Source of the DNA: Methylotenera sp.
GTDB lineage: Bacteria; Pseudomonadota; Gammaproteobacteria; Burkholderiales; Methylophilaceae
Assembly: GCA_013141075.1 (NCBI GenBank)
Contig: JABFRQ010000006.1
Span: forward strand, 104,248-168,247
Direction: 5' to 3'
DNA length: 64,000 nucleotides
Shown: in pieces, positions 26,314 through 33,405 of the stretch
Layout: each line of letters starts with the position of its first letter
Position numbering within the stretch: position 1 is the first letter of the stretch
Program-made: the position numbers and the translations under genes
The notes under the pieces: generated by a model
What the model saw: the letters and a program-made list of their open reading frames with translations, nothing else
Told to the model about the DNA's origin: nothing
Database searches by the model: none

Positions 26314-27352
26314 CGAACAGCTTCAAAAATTATTAGTATGTGAGTTTATCACTGGCGGCGGCTTTAATGCTGAACCATTGCCAGCTTCGCTTGCAAAAGA
26401 GGGCGTAGCAATGCGCGATGCTTTGCTGCGTGATTTAGAAGTGTTGAATCGTTTTGATATTACTACGATGTTAGATGCAAGACTGAAATTGAGCCCATTA
26501 ACGCGCAAAAGTATCATGGTGAATGCCGATGATAATTTTAATAAAGTGTTTAAAAAAGCACTTAAACAGGCCGATTATGTTTGGTTAATTGCACCTGAAA
26601 CTGATGGTGTTTTGTTAGCGCTAACAGAGCTTTGTTTGGCGGCGGAAGACAAAGAAAATGGCACGATATTGTTAGGCTGTGGTTACGATTCAACTTTGAT
26701 TGGTACCAGTAAAACCCTGAGTTGTGAGGCGCTGCAAGCTGCGAATATTCATACTTTACCTGTGCATGCAGGTGAAAATTTAATACGGCAAGAATATTTT
26801 GACGCTGTGCCCAATCACGCGGCCAAGTGGGTTGCCAAACCTGAAGATGGTGCAGGTTGCGAAGGGGTAAAATTATTTGAAAATCTGCGTGATTTGTGCG
26901 ATTGGTTAAGGCTTGACGACCAATATCTGTATTACTTTGCGCAGCCCTATCAGCAAGGCATTACGGCGAGCTTAAGCCTAGTTTGTCGTGATGGCAAAGC
27001 TTGGCTGTTAAGTTGCAATGCACAGCATATTCAATGTGTTAGCAGTCAATTCAAGCTTACAGGCATTAGCGTAAATGGCATGCAGGCGTATTGGCAACGC
27101 TTTGAAACGCTTGCCCGCAAAATCGCTAAAATGCTGCCAGATGCGCTTGGTTACGTGGGTGTGGATGTGATTGTTGATACTGAAAACGATAAAATTTATG
27201 TGATAGATATTAACCCGCGCTTAACCAGCAGCTACGTGGCGTTGCATAAAGCGATTGGGCATAACCCTGCAAAAATTATTGTAGATTGTATTTTAGAGCA
27301 GCATTTTAAAATGCCAGTTTTGCAAAAAAATATTGTTGAGATTACGTTTTGA
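26279..27352 (+). CDS. MfnD-like ATP-grasp ligase (COG1821 type)
   Basis: A protein of up to 357 residues with an ATP-grasp core: LLVCEFITGGGF at the start, WVAKPEDGAGCEGVKLF (ATP-binding), GYVGVDVIVDTE and the metal site VYVIDINPRLTSSYVAL. COG1821 includes archaeal MfnD, tyramine-glutamate ligase of methanofuran synthesis; bacterial methylofuran has a glutamate-containing side chain. Neighbours resemble MfnF and MfnE, which strengthens the assignment. The start is unclear. The only standard in-frame codon before the conserved region is TTG at 26279, which overlaps the HisA-like gene head to head; ATT or ATC codons up to 26314 are alternatives. Its TGA overlaps the next start. Confidence 0.78.
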   Translation: MSKSITGIICIIEQLQKLLVCEFITGGGFNAEPLPASLAKEGVAMRDALLRDLEVLNRFDITTMLDARLKLSPLTRKSIMVNADDNFNKVFKKALKQADYVWLIAPETDGVLLALTELCLAAEDKENGTILLGCGYDSTLIGTSKTLSCEALQAANIHTLPVHAGENLIRQEYFDAVPNHAAKWVAKPEDGAGCEGVKLFENLRDLCDWLRLDDQYLYYFAQPYQQGITASLSLVCRDGKAWLLSCNAQHIQCVSSQFKLTGISVNGMQAYWQRFETLARKIAKMLPDALGYVGVDVIVDTENDKIYVIDINPRLTSSYVALHKAIGHNPAKIIVDCILEQHFKMPVLQKNIVEITF

Positions 27353-28407
27353 ACCAAACTGTGACTATTGGCTGGGACATCGGCGGCGCGCATTTAAAAG
27401 CGGTGCAGTTGAATGCGTATGGCGAAGTTGTACAGGTTTTGCAGTTACCTTGCCCGCTTTGGAAAGGCTTAGTTCAATTAGAAGCAGCCATCAACAATAT
27501 GCTGCAAGCCTTTAAAATAGCGCCTGCTGAGGCAGGCCATGCAGTGACGATGACGGGTGAGTTGGTGGATTGTTTTGAAAATCGTGAGCAGGGCGTGATG
27601 GAAATTTCAAGCTTAGTTGCAAAATTGCTTGGCAAAGAAACTTTGTTTTATGCCGCAAATGCAGGTTTTGTGCCGCTAGAAGGTGTTTCTACTAATATTG
27701 TTGGCATTGCCTCAACCAATTGGCACGCCAGCGCCAGCGCACTTGCGATGCACGTGCAAGACGCTTTATTGATTGATATTGGTAGCACCACCACTGATAT
27801 TATTGCGATTGAAGCAGGGCGCGTGAAAAATACTGGCTTAAGCGATGCAAGCCGCATGCAGGCTGATAGCTTGGTGTATACGGGCGTAGTGCGCACACCA
27901 GTCATGGCGTTGGCGCAAAAGCTGATGTTTGAAGGCGCGGAATTTAATGTGGCCGCTGAATACTTTGCCACCATGGCAGACGTTTACCGTTTAACGGGCG
28001 ACCTTTTACCAGAATATGATATGAGCGACACCGCAGATGGCAAAGGTAAAACAGCGCAGATGAGCGCGCGGAGACTGGCGCGCATGATAGGGCATGATGT
28101 TGAAAGTAATTCTTTGGAAGCTTGGGTAAACCTAGCGAACACCTGTAAGACATTACAAATGCAGCAAATTAAAGCAGCGCTGTTGAAGCATTTAAAACCA
28201 AATATGACCATTATTGGCGCAGGCGCAGGCAGGTTTTTAGTGCAACAATTGGCTTTAAGCTTGCCAAAACAGCATGCCTGCGAGCCAATATCCATGCGGG
28301 TCGCAGGGTATGCCAATTTAAGCTTACAGCATGATTTAGAATTGTGCTTTCCGGCTTATGCGGTCGCTACTTTAGCAAAAAAATATGTGGCAACACAATA
28401 TGCTTAA
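27349..28407 (+). CDS. MfnF-like H4MPT-linked C1 transfer protein (hydantoinase/oxoprolinase-kinase fold, COG1548)
   Basis: A 352-residue protein with an ASKHA-type fold: GWDIGGAHLKAVQLN (phosphate 1), LIDIGSTTTDIIAIE (phosphate 2) and TIIGAGAGRFLVQQLA (adenosine). The family is annotated as H4MPT-linked C1 transfer pathway protein. The archaeal member MfnF joins the furan and tyramine-glutamate parts of methanofuran. It starts with TTG at 27349, overlapping the previous TGA as TTGA, so translation is probably coupled. Its last 23 bases overlap pabB. A role in methylofuran assembly is likely by family and neighbours. Confidence 0.85.
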   Translation: MNQTVTIGWDIGGAHLKAVQLNAYGEVVQVLQLPCPLWKGLVQLEAAINNMLQAFKIAPAEAGHAVTMTGELVDCFENREQGVMEISSLVAKLLGKETLFYAANAGFVPLEGVSTNIVGIASTNWHASASALAMHVQDALLIDIGSTTTDIIAIEAGRVKNTGLSDASRMQADSLVYTGVVRTPVMALAQKLMFEGAEFNVAAEYFATMADVYRLTGDLLPEYDMSDTADGKGKTAQMSARRLARMIGHDVESNSLEAWVNLANTCKTLQMQQIKAALLKHLKPNMTIIGAGAGRFLVQQLALSLPKQHACEPISMRVAGYANLSLQHDLELCFPAYAVATLAKKYVATQYA

Positions 28408-29845
28408 ACACGCGCTCACTTATCATCACGATAGCGCATTATTATTTGAGCGCATCGCGCAACAGCCATGGGCGATGCTGTTAGACAGTGGCCAAATGCT
28501 TAACCCCGCCACGGGCAAGGCTGGCAGCCAATATGGGCATTATGATATTTTAGTGGCCGAGCCATTTATTACGCTGGTGACGCAGGGAAATGTCACCACT
28601 ATTACGCAAAACGGCGTGGTTGAAACGTCAGAAGAAGATCCATTTTTACTGCTTAAAAATATACTCGCTCAATATCAAGCGCCTAAATCTGAGCTGCCAT
28701 TTGCTGGCGGTACTTTTCCATTTACTGGCGGCGCCTTGGGCTATTTTGCGTATGACTTAGCGCGGCGTATTGAAAAATTGCCTAGTAATGCGCTGCCTGC
28801 AGTTGAAATGCCAGAGATGATGATAGGTATTTACGATTGGGCGCTGGTGGTGGATCATCGTGAAAAAACCACGCATTTAGTTTCACACGCACTGCTTGAA
28901 AACACGCGAGAGAAATTGGATGCTCTGCAAGCCTTATTCAGTGCGGCTCCCAGGGCATCGTCTTTAAGTACTCCGTTTGTTGTAACTTCAGAAGTCACTT
29001 CTAACATGGATAAACCGTGTTATGAACGTGCATTTAATCAGGTTAAAAAGTACATTGATGCGGGCGATTGTTACCAAGTGAATTTGGCGCAACGTTTCTC
29101 AGCACAGGTAGAAGGCGATAGCTGGCAAGCCTACAAAAAATTGCGCGAAATTAGCCCTGCGCCGTTTATGGCATATATGAATTTGCCTTTAACTGATAAT
29201 GAAAATTTTACTGAAAATTTCCAAGTACTTTCAAACTCGCCAGAACGTTTTATTCAAGTGTCAGGCGACCACGTGGAAACGCGCCCCATTAAAGGCACGC
29301 GGCCTAGATTTAGCGACCCTGCACAAGATTTAAAAAGCGCAAATGAGCTAGAAATCAGCCCAAAAGACAAAGCCGAAAATGTAATGATTGTAGATTTGCT
29401 GCGTAACGATTTGGGTAAAACTTGTGCAATTGGCAGCGTAAAAGTAAAGCAGCTTTTTCAATTGCAAAGCTTTGCCAATGTGCACCATTTGGTCAGCATT
29501 ATTGTGGGTAAATTAAAGCCCAGCGCAACCGCGGTAGATGTGCTGAGAAGCTGCTTCCCAGGCGGCTCAATTACTGGTGCGCCTAAGCTGCGCGCCATGC
29601 AGATTATTGATGAGTTAGAGCCGCATCGGCGCGGCTTATATTGCGGCGTCATTGGCTATATTGGTTTTGATGGCAATATGGATACCAATATTGCGATTAG
29701 AACCGTGGTAAATTGTAAAAAAGTGTTAAGTTTTTATGCGGGAGGCGGTATAGTAGCAGACTCGGAAGTATCAAAAGAATACGACGAAACGCTAGATAAG
29801 GCCGCTAGCATTACAACAATAACAAAGTTTTTTACGAGGCTCTAA
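28385..29845 (+). CDS. pabB: Aminodeoxychorismate synthase component I
   Basis: A 486-residue chorismate-binding enzyme. The catalytic lysine motif is RPIKGTRPR, which marks PabB over anthranilate synthase (Ala at that place). DAGDCYQVNLAQRF, DLLRNDLGKTC and FPGGSITGAPKLRAMQ are also present. It makes 4-amino-4-deoxychorismate with a PabA partner, on the way to p-aminobenzoate. No PabA or PabC is in the window, and no lyase domain is fused. Placement among H4MPT genes is telling, because p-aminobenzoate is a substrate of beta-RFAP synthase. ATGs at 28385 and 28400 are both possible starts. Confidence 0.94.
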   Translation: MWQHNMLKHALTYHHDSALLFERIAQQPWAMLLDSGQMLNPATGKAGSQYGHYDILVAEPFITLVTQGNVTTITQNGVVETSEEDPFLLLKNILAQYQAPKSELPFAGGTFPFTGGALGYFAYDLARRIEKLPSNALPAVEMPEMMIGIYDWALVVDHREKTTHLVSHALLENTREKLDALQALFSAAPRASSLSTPFVVTSEVTSNMDKPCYERAFNQVKKYIDAGDCYQVNLAQRFSAQVEGDSWQAYKKLREISPAPFMAYMNLPLTDNENFTENFQVLSNSPERFIQVSGDHVETRPIKGTRPRFSDPAQDLKSANELEISPKDKAENVMIVDLLRNDLGKTCAIGSVKVKQLFQLQSFANVHHLVSIIVGKLKPSATAVDVLRSCFPGGSITGAPKLRAMQIIDELEPHRRGLYCGVIGYIGFDGNMDTNIAIRTVVNCKKVLSFYAGGGIVADSEVSKEYDETLDKAASITTITKFFTRL

Positions 29846-30025
29846 TTTAAGCTTCTTAAGTAATGAATAAAAATAAAAACTCAGAAAAACAACAAAAATC
29901 CGTACATGAAAATCATGGCATTTTTTAAGGGTAAGAATCATAAATCATCATCATTTTTGGCAGTATTATTATGTTGAAATATTTGGTTAAGGGCCACAAT
30001 GGAAAAGCTATTTAGGGGTAAATCC

Positions 30026-30664
30026 ATGTGGGTAGTAAAAATTGGCGGTAGCTTATTAGGCTCGCCAGAGTTAAAGCATTGGTTAGAAATCATCGTAAAA
30101 CACGGTGATGGAAAAGTGATAATTGTGCCTGGCGGTGGCTTGTTTGCTAGTTCGGTGCGTGAAGCGCAACAAATCTCAAACGTAAGTGATGCGGTTGCTC
30201 ATCAACTGGCATTGTTGGCGATGGATCAATATGGCCTAATGTTGGCAGGCATGAATCAAGGCCTTGTTACTGCGAGCAGTGAGCTAGAGCTTGCTGAGCG
30301 GGGCTGGCAACATCGCGGCATTGTGTGGCTACCAAGCAAAATGGTGTTGGCTGATGATAGCATCCCCAAAAACTGGGAAGTAACTTCAGACAGCTTAAGC
30401 GCGTGGCTGGCGAATAAATTGGGCGCGGAGCAACTCATTGTAGTGAAATCAAAACCGTTACTTAATTTTCAAACAGAAGCGCCAAGCCGACTGCAACATT
30501 TAGTGGATGACGAGTTAATCGACAGCCAATTTGTGCACTATATTGCGGGGCAACCCTATAAAACTTGGGTGTTGAATAAAGCGGATTACACGGCGTTAGA
30601 ACACGGCTTTGATGCGCAACAGCTTGAAGGAAAAGGCTTGCTAATCAATACGATGCTCACATAA
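30026..30664 (+). CDS. MfnE-like amino-acid-kinase family protein (COG2054 type)
   Basis: A 212-residue amino-acid-kinase-fold protein: VVKIGGSLLGSPEL at the start, IIVPGGGLFASSVREAQ, then WEVTSDSLSAWLANKLGA. COG2054 includes archaeal MfnE, which phosphorylates the aminomethylfuran phosphate intermediate of methanofuran synthesis. With MfnD- and MfnF-like genes nearby, a methylofuran role is likely. The ATG at 30026 starts directly on the kinase strand and has GGGG seven bases upstream. An ATG at 29999 would add nine residues. It lies 11 bases before the pterin dehydratase gene. Confidence 0.83.
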   Translation: MWVVKIGGSLLGSPELKHWLEIIVKHGDGKVIIVPGGGLFASSVREAQQISNVSDAVAHQLALLAMDQYGLMLAGMNQGLVTASSELELAERGWQHRGIVWLPSKMVLADDSIPKNWEVTSDSLSAWLANKLGAEQLIVVKSKPLLNFQTEAPSRLQHLVDDELIDSQFVHYIAGQPYKTWVLNKADYTALEHGFDAQQLEGKGLLINTMLT

Positions 30665-30675
30665 AAGGTGATTTT

Positions 30676-31044
30676 ATGACAAGTAAAGTCTATACGGTTG
30701 AAGATGTGGAAGCTAAACTTAAAGCTGAGCTGCCGCATTGGGTTTTAGAAAATGGCTGGATACGCCGCAAATACAAAACCAGCGGCTGGAAAGCTACACT
30801 GATGGTGGTGAACACAATCGGGCATTTGGCAGAGGCAGCTTGGCATCACCCAGATTTAACGGTTTCATACGCATTTGTGATTGTGAAATTATGCACGCAT
30901 GACGCAAAAGGCATTACTGATAAAGATTTTGAATTGGCTACGAAGATTGAAGCGGTAATCGGCTGGCAACCAGCGTTAGAAGGTGGTGCTTTAACGGGCA
31001 CGCCCAATGATGATGTTAGGTTTAAGTATATAAAATATGACTGA
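30676..31044 (+). CDS. Pterin-4a-carbinolamine dehydratase family protein
   Basis: A 122-residue protein of the PCD/DCoH family. The active-site signature appears as HLAEAAWHHPDLTVSYAFV, and IEAVIGWQPAL closes the domain. The classical enzyme dehydrates 4a-hydroxytetrahydrobiopterin. In methylotrophs a copy linked to H4MPT genes is thought to act on pterins in that pathway. Ribosome-binding site AAAAGGTG precedes the ATG. It is the last recognisable C1-cofactor gene before the accessory region. Confidence 0.9.
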   Translation: MTSKVYTVEDVEAKLKAELPHWVLENGWIRRKYKTSGWKATLMVVNTIGHLAEAAWHHPDLTVSYAFVIVKLCTHDAKGITDKDFELATKIEAVIGWQPALEGGALTGTPNDDVRFKYIKYD

Positions 31045-31348
31045 GCGTCCTGTAACGACCTATTGCCGCCTGTCAAAGGTTAGAGTTATTTGTCTACATT
31101 TTAGGGTAAGTCCAAACATAAACAGCAATAGTTGCAGGATGTCAGTGACCACAATATTTAACGTAAAGCGGCTTGAAAATGAGATATTGCCGCTGATTGA
31201 TTTTGAGAAGTATTTTGGATTTAGCTTCGATATTGAAAACATATATAACAAACAGGTGTTGATGGACAAGATAACTTCGCTTGAAATAAGTCAGAAAAAG
31301 GCCAAGATGCAAAAAGAGCGCAAGGCAAAAAACAAGAAACCCGCTTAA
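31037..31348 (+). CDS. Small hypothetical protein, possibly a remnant
   Basis: A 103-codon frame overlapping the pterin dehydratase stop by 8 bases. The first 34 residues (Cys/Arg-rich, low plausibility) do not look protein-like. From Met35 (ATG at 31139) the sequence reads like a charged helical protein ending in a Lys-rich tail (KKAKMQKERKAKNKKPA). No family recognised and no good ribosome-binding site at either start. It is followed by a terminator at 31367, which supports some transcription through it. It may be a small gene starting at 31139 or the 3' relic of a longer one. Confidence 0.35.
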   Translation: MTERPVTTYCRLSKVRVICLHFRVSPNINSNSCRMSVTTIFNVKRLENEILPLIDFEKYFGFSFDIENIYNKQVLMDKITSLEISQKKAKMQKERKAKNKKPA

Positions 31349-31366
31349 TCCATTAGCTATAACTTA

Positions 31367-31395
31367 ACTAGCGTCCCCACGGGGATTCTAGTTTT
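31367..31395 (+). terminator. Hairpin terminator at the end of the C1-cofactor block
   Basis: ACTAG..TCCCC pairs with GGGGA..CTAGT with one two-base internal mismatch and a two-base apparent loop, followed by TTTT. It marks the end of the pabB-pcd transcription unit. Confidence 0.65.
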
Positions 31396-31633
31396 GACGC
31401 CAACCAAAAGCAACCTCTAGCACCAGCGCAGGTTACAGCGGTGAACTAAAGAGAATCTGCAAAAATCAGTACCACTTATCAGTACCACCTCTAAAGTCAA
31501 AAGAATAATAGTAACTATAATTTATAGTCTGCATAGTTAGCTACGTCCTACAAGATGCTAAAAAGTCAGTTTATATTTACAATATTGCATGATGTGACTT
31601 GTTATTTGTTTAAAATTGAGTCAATATAGAATC

Positions 31634-31960
31634 ATGGAGCTGAAGCCAAACTATAAACAACCGTTTAGTAAATTTGTTAAAAAGGCGCATAAGCCGTTGC
31701 AGCTTGCTATTGAGGATGCTACAGAGGCTATTTGTGCCAATCCAGAAATTGGCGAGGCTAAAGTTGGTGATCTCAATGGGATAAGCGTTTATAAGTTTCG
31801 CTTTAATCGCCAAGAATACCTTGTTGCTTATCGGCCACCATTACAGGAGGCGATAGACAAAGGCTTTGATCTAGAATTTTTGTTAATTGACTTCTATCAA
31901 GTGGGGTCGCACGAAAACTTTTATGATGAACTTAAGCGGTATTTAAAATTAGAGGAGTAG
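31634..31960 (+). CDS. RelE/ParE-superfamily toxin
   Basis: A 108-residue basic protein with the ParE/RelE layout: two N-terminal helices (PFSKFVKKAHKPLQLAIEDA), a glycine turn (AKVGDLNGISVYKFRF) and a strand pair (EYLVAYRPP, LEFLLIDFYQVGSHENFYDELKRYL). Such toxins cut mRNA on ribosomes or poison gyrase. Which of these applies is not visible here. The ATG at 31634 is preferred over the TTG at 31616. The gene ends 4 bases before a helix-turn-helix protein, the normal toxin-antitoxin arrangement with the toxin first (as in HigBA). Confidence 0.78.
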   Translation: MELKPNYKQPFSKFVKKAHKPLQLAIEDATEAICANPEIGEAKVGDLNGISVYKFRFNRQEYLVAYRPPLQEAIDKGFDLEFLLIDFYQVGSHENFYDELKRYLKLEE

Positions 31961-31964
31961 AGAA

Positions 31965-32285
31965 ATGGCGCACACAATGACAGCAGAGGATCTATTTCAA
32001 GATCTAAAACATATGCCAGCTAACGAGAGGCAAAAGTTCTTCGTTATACTATCCACGAATGCTTTCCGTGGTGAGGATATGAGTCATGAACAGCTATTTG
32101 GCCACTTGGCTGGTGACGAATTCACTGCGCAGGAGGCTGTTGAATATTTGGATATTTCAATGTCGACATTTCGGCGTTATGTAACTGCTGGTAAGTTAAA
32201 TCCGAGCTCAACCGTTGGAAGGAATCAGATGTTTGCTGTGCCAGATTTAAAGAAACTTAAAAAAGTGTTAACGGCATATAGGTAG
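31965..32285 (+). CDS. Helix-turn-helix antitoxin partner
   Basis: A 106-residue protein with an N-terminal helical part and a C-terminal excisionase/MerR-like DNA-binding domain (EFTAQEAVEYLDISMSTFRRYVTAGKL, with a wing near VGRNQMFAVPDL). It has a strong GAGGAG ribosome-binding site at the end of the toxin gene. It is the likely antitoxin and autorepressor. The domain order, binding domain last, is less common than the Xre-type seen with HigB. Alternatively it could be an orphan regulator; the tight spacing favours the pair. Confidence 0.75.
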   Translation: MAHTMTAEDLFQDLKHMPANERQKFFVILSTNAFRGEDMSHEQLFGHLAGDEFTAQEAVEYLDISMSTFRRYVTAGKLNPSSTVGRNQMFAVPDLKKLKKVLTAYR

Positions 32286-32326
32286 CAACTATCCAGCACA
32301 TAACAGCATTTGATTGACATTCATGC

Positions 32327-32346
32327 GGCGCAATAACGATTGCGCC
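32327..32346. repeat. Perfect 8-base stem hairpin after the toxin-antitoxin pair
   Basis: GGCGCAAT and ATTGCGCC flank the loop AACG. No T tract follows, so it is not a standard terminator. It may mark a recombination or insertion edge, or simply stabilise mRNA. Confidence 0.4.
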
Positions 32347-32397
32347 CTAAGCGGGCTTTACAACCACACCTAAAATTGGCGAGCTTAATAAGTTTTA

Positions 32398-32616
32398 TTA
32401 TGAACCATTTTCTTTACGCCAACTATCAAACTTAGCTTGCATCTTAGCTCGCGCTTCATCTTCAGTTTTTCCGTATGTTTCCCCAAATCCAAGATCAATT
32501 TTCTTATTACCTTTTTCAGTTTCTATAATCAAAAATTGAATAACAGCATAATGCTTAAACAAACCTAAAGGTGGCACTAGGTTTTGAACCAGAATTTCAT
32601 AATCGACGATTATCAT
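32398..32616 (-). CDS. Small hypothetical protein (72 residues)
   Basis: A 72-residue protein with a good ribosome-binding site (GGGAG nine bases before the ATG). The first half is hydrophobic beta-like (VDYEILVQNLVPPLGLFKHYAV), followed by IIETEKGNKKIDLGFGETYG and a helix (TEDEARAKMQAKFDSWRKE). It resembles small alpha/beta domains that pair with larger proteins, but I recognise no family. It is downstream of the HEPN-motif gene on the same strand with a 93-base gap, so the two may be co-transcribed. Confidence 0.6.
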   Translation of the reverse strand: MIIVDYEILVQNLVPPLGLFKHYAVIQFLIIETEKGNKKIDLGFGETYGKTEDEARAKMQAKFDSWRKENGS

Positions 32617-32709
32617 ATGATTTGACTCCCATCAGTTGATATTTTTTTGTAAGATTTAGATTTGTAAGATTTAGATATGGTATTGAAATTAATGTTGGTG
32701 GCACTCAAT

Positions 32710-33156
32710 TCACGATGATGTGTCAATATAGGCCACTAAATTTTTTAATGTTTGAATCTTTAATCGACCAAAAATCCGCGTTAACTCCACCTTATCATTA
32801 CGTCCTTTGAATCGATGTTTAATTTCAACCCATTTTAAACTTGGTGATCCATAATCTCCGTGAGCGAAGGCATCTCGCAGCCTTTTGAATAAACACTCAT
32901 GTCCAGTTCCTTTGTCATTATAAAAAACTAAGAATTCCTCGCTACAACCGAACCCTTGCTCATTCTCTAATGACTGCACATCAGGAAGATTTTTTCGCAT
33001 TTCCACTGTTAATCCTATAACTTTCTTCAACGTTGCTTTATGGTAACGCTTGTCAACATATCGGACACGCTCGGTTTCCAGTTGAAGAATGATTGCCTCG
33101 TATACCCATGCTCTAAAATTGGCGGGTGCTGAGAAAGGATCTGCTTTAACACTCAT
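32710..33156 (-). CDS. HEPN-like domain protein with RX4H motif
   Basis: A 148-residue, mainly helical protein. Near residue 98 it has FKRLRDAFAHGDY, which fits the R-X4-H motif of HEPN-fold ribonucleases and the AHGD pattern of the pEK499-type HEPN group. HEPN proteins are common in toxin-antitoxin, abortive infection and restriction systems, where they cut RNA. Ribosome-binding site AGAGAG precedes the ATG. It lies downstream of the Mrr-helicase gene on the same strand, with a decayed stretch of that gene between. The two could be a functional pair or chance neighbours in a defence-type region. Confidence 0.6.
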   Translation of the reverse strand: MSVKADPFSAPANFRAWVYEAIILQLETERVRYVDKRYHKATLKKVIGLTVEMRKNLPDVQSLENEQGFGCSEEFLVFYNDKGTGHECLFKRLRDAFAHGDYGSPSLKWVEIKHRFKGRNDKVELTRIFGRLKIQTLKNLVAYIDTSS

Positions 33157-33180
33157 ATAATCTCTCTTCTATTCATTTTT

Positions 33181-33405
33181 CATACGCTTGCATATTTACC
33201 AAATGAACCTATTTTTCTTCAAGTCACTTCTCGCGCTCTGGTAAGAGCTTGCTATAATTTTTGCTCTTCTTTGAATCCTTACCCAACCACCAGGGCGGTA
33301 GCCATCTGCCGCCTTGTAACGCAAAGGCAGATTGATACGCCCCTCTCAATCTGCAAATTCATCAAAATGGCGAAACTCTTCTTTCTACAGTTGTCCAATT
33401 GCGTC
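33181..33405 (-). pseudogene. Decayed eighth helicase-associated repeat
   Basis: Reading on in frame past the stop of the Mrr-helicase gives a recognisable further repeat interrupted by TAG, TAG and TGA. The stops fall where the intact repeats have Trp, Trp and Arg/Cys. Recognisable pieces are [27 protein letters not shown] and, in another frame, SKLLPEREK. That last switch shows a frameshift as well. The intact repeats read [17 protein letters not shown] and so on. This is therefore a former C-terminal repeat of the neighbouring gene that lost its reading frame. Confidence 0.85.

Noticed and set aside
32327..32346. Rho-independent terminator after the antitoxin gene
   Set aside because: The stem is good but no T tract follows, so it is listed only as a hairpin.
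33181..33405. Programmed stop-codon readthrough or selenocysteine at the helicase end
   Set aside because: Three stops of two kinds plus a frameshift occur within 225 bases, which fits decay rather than recoding.
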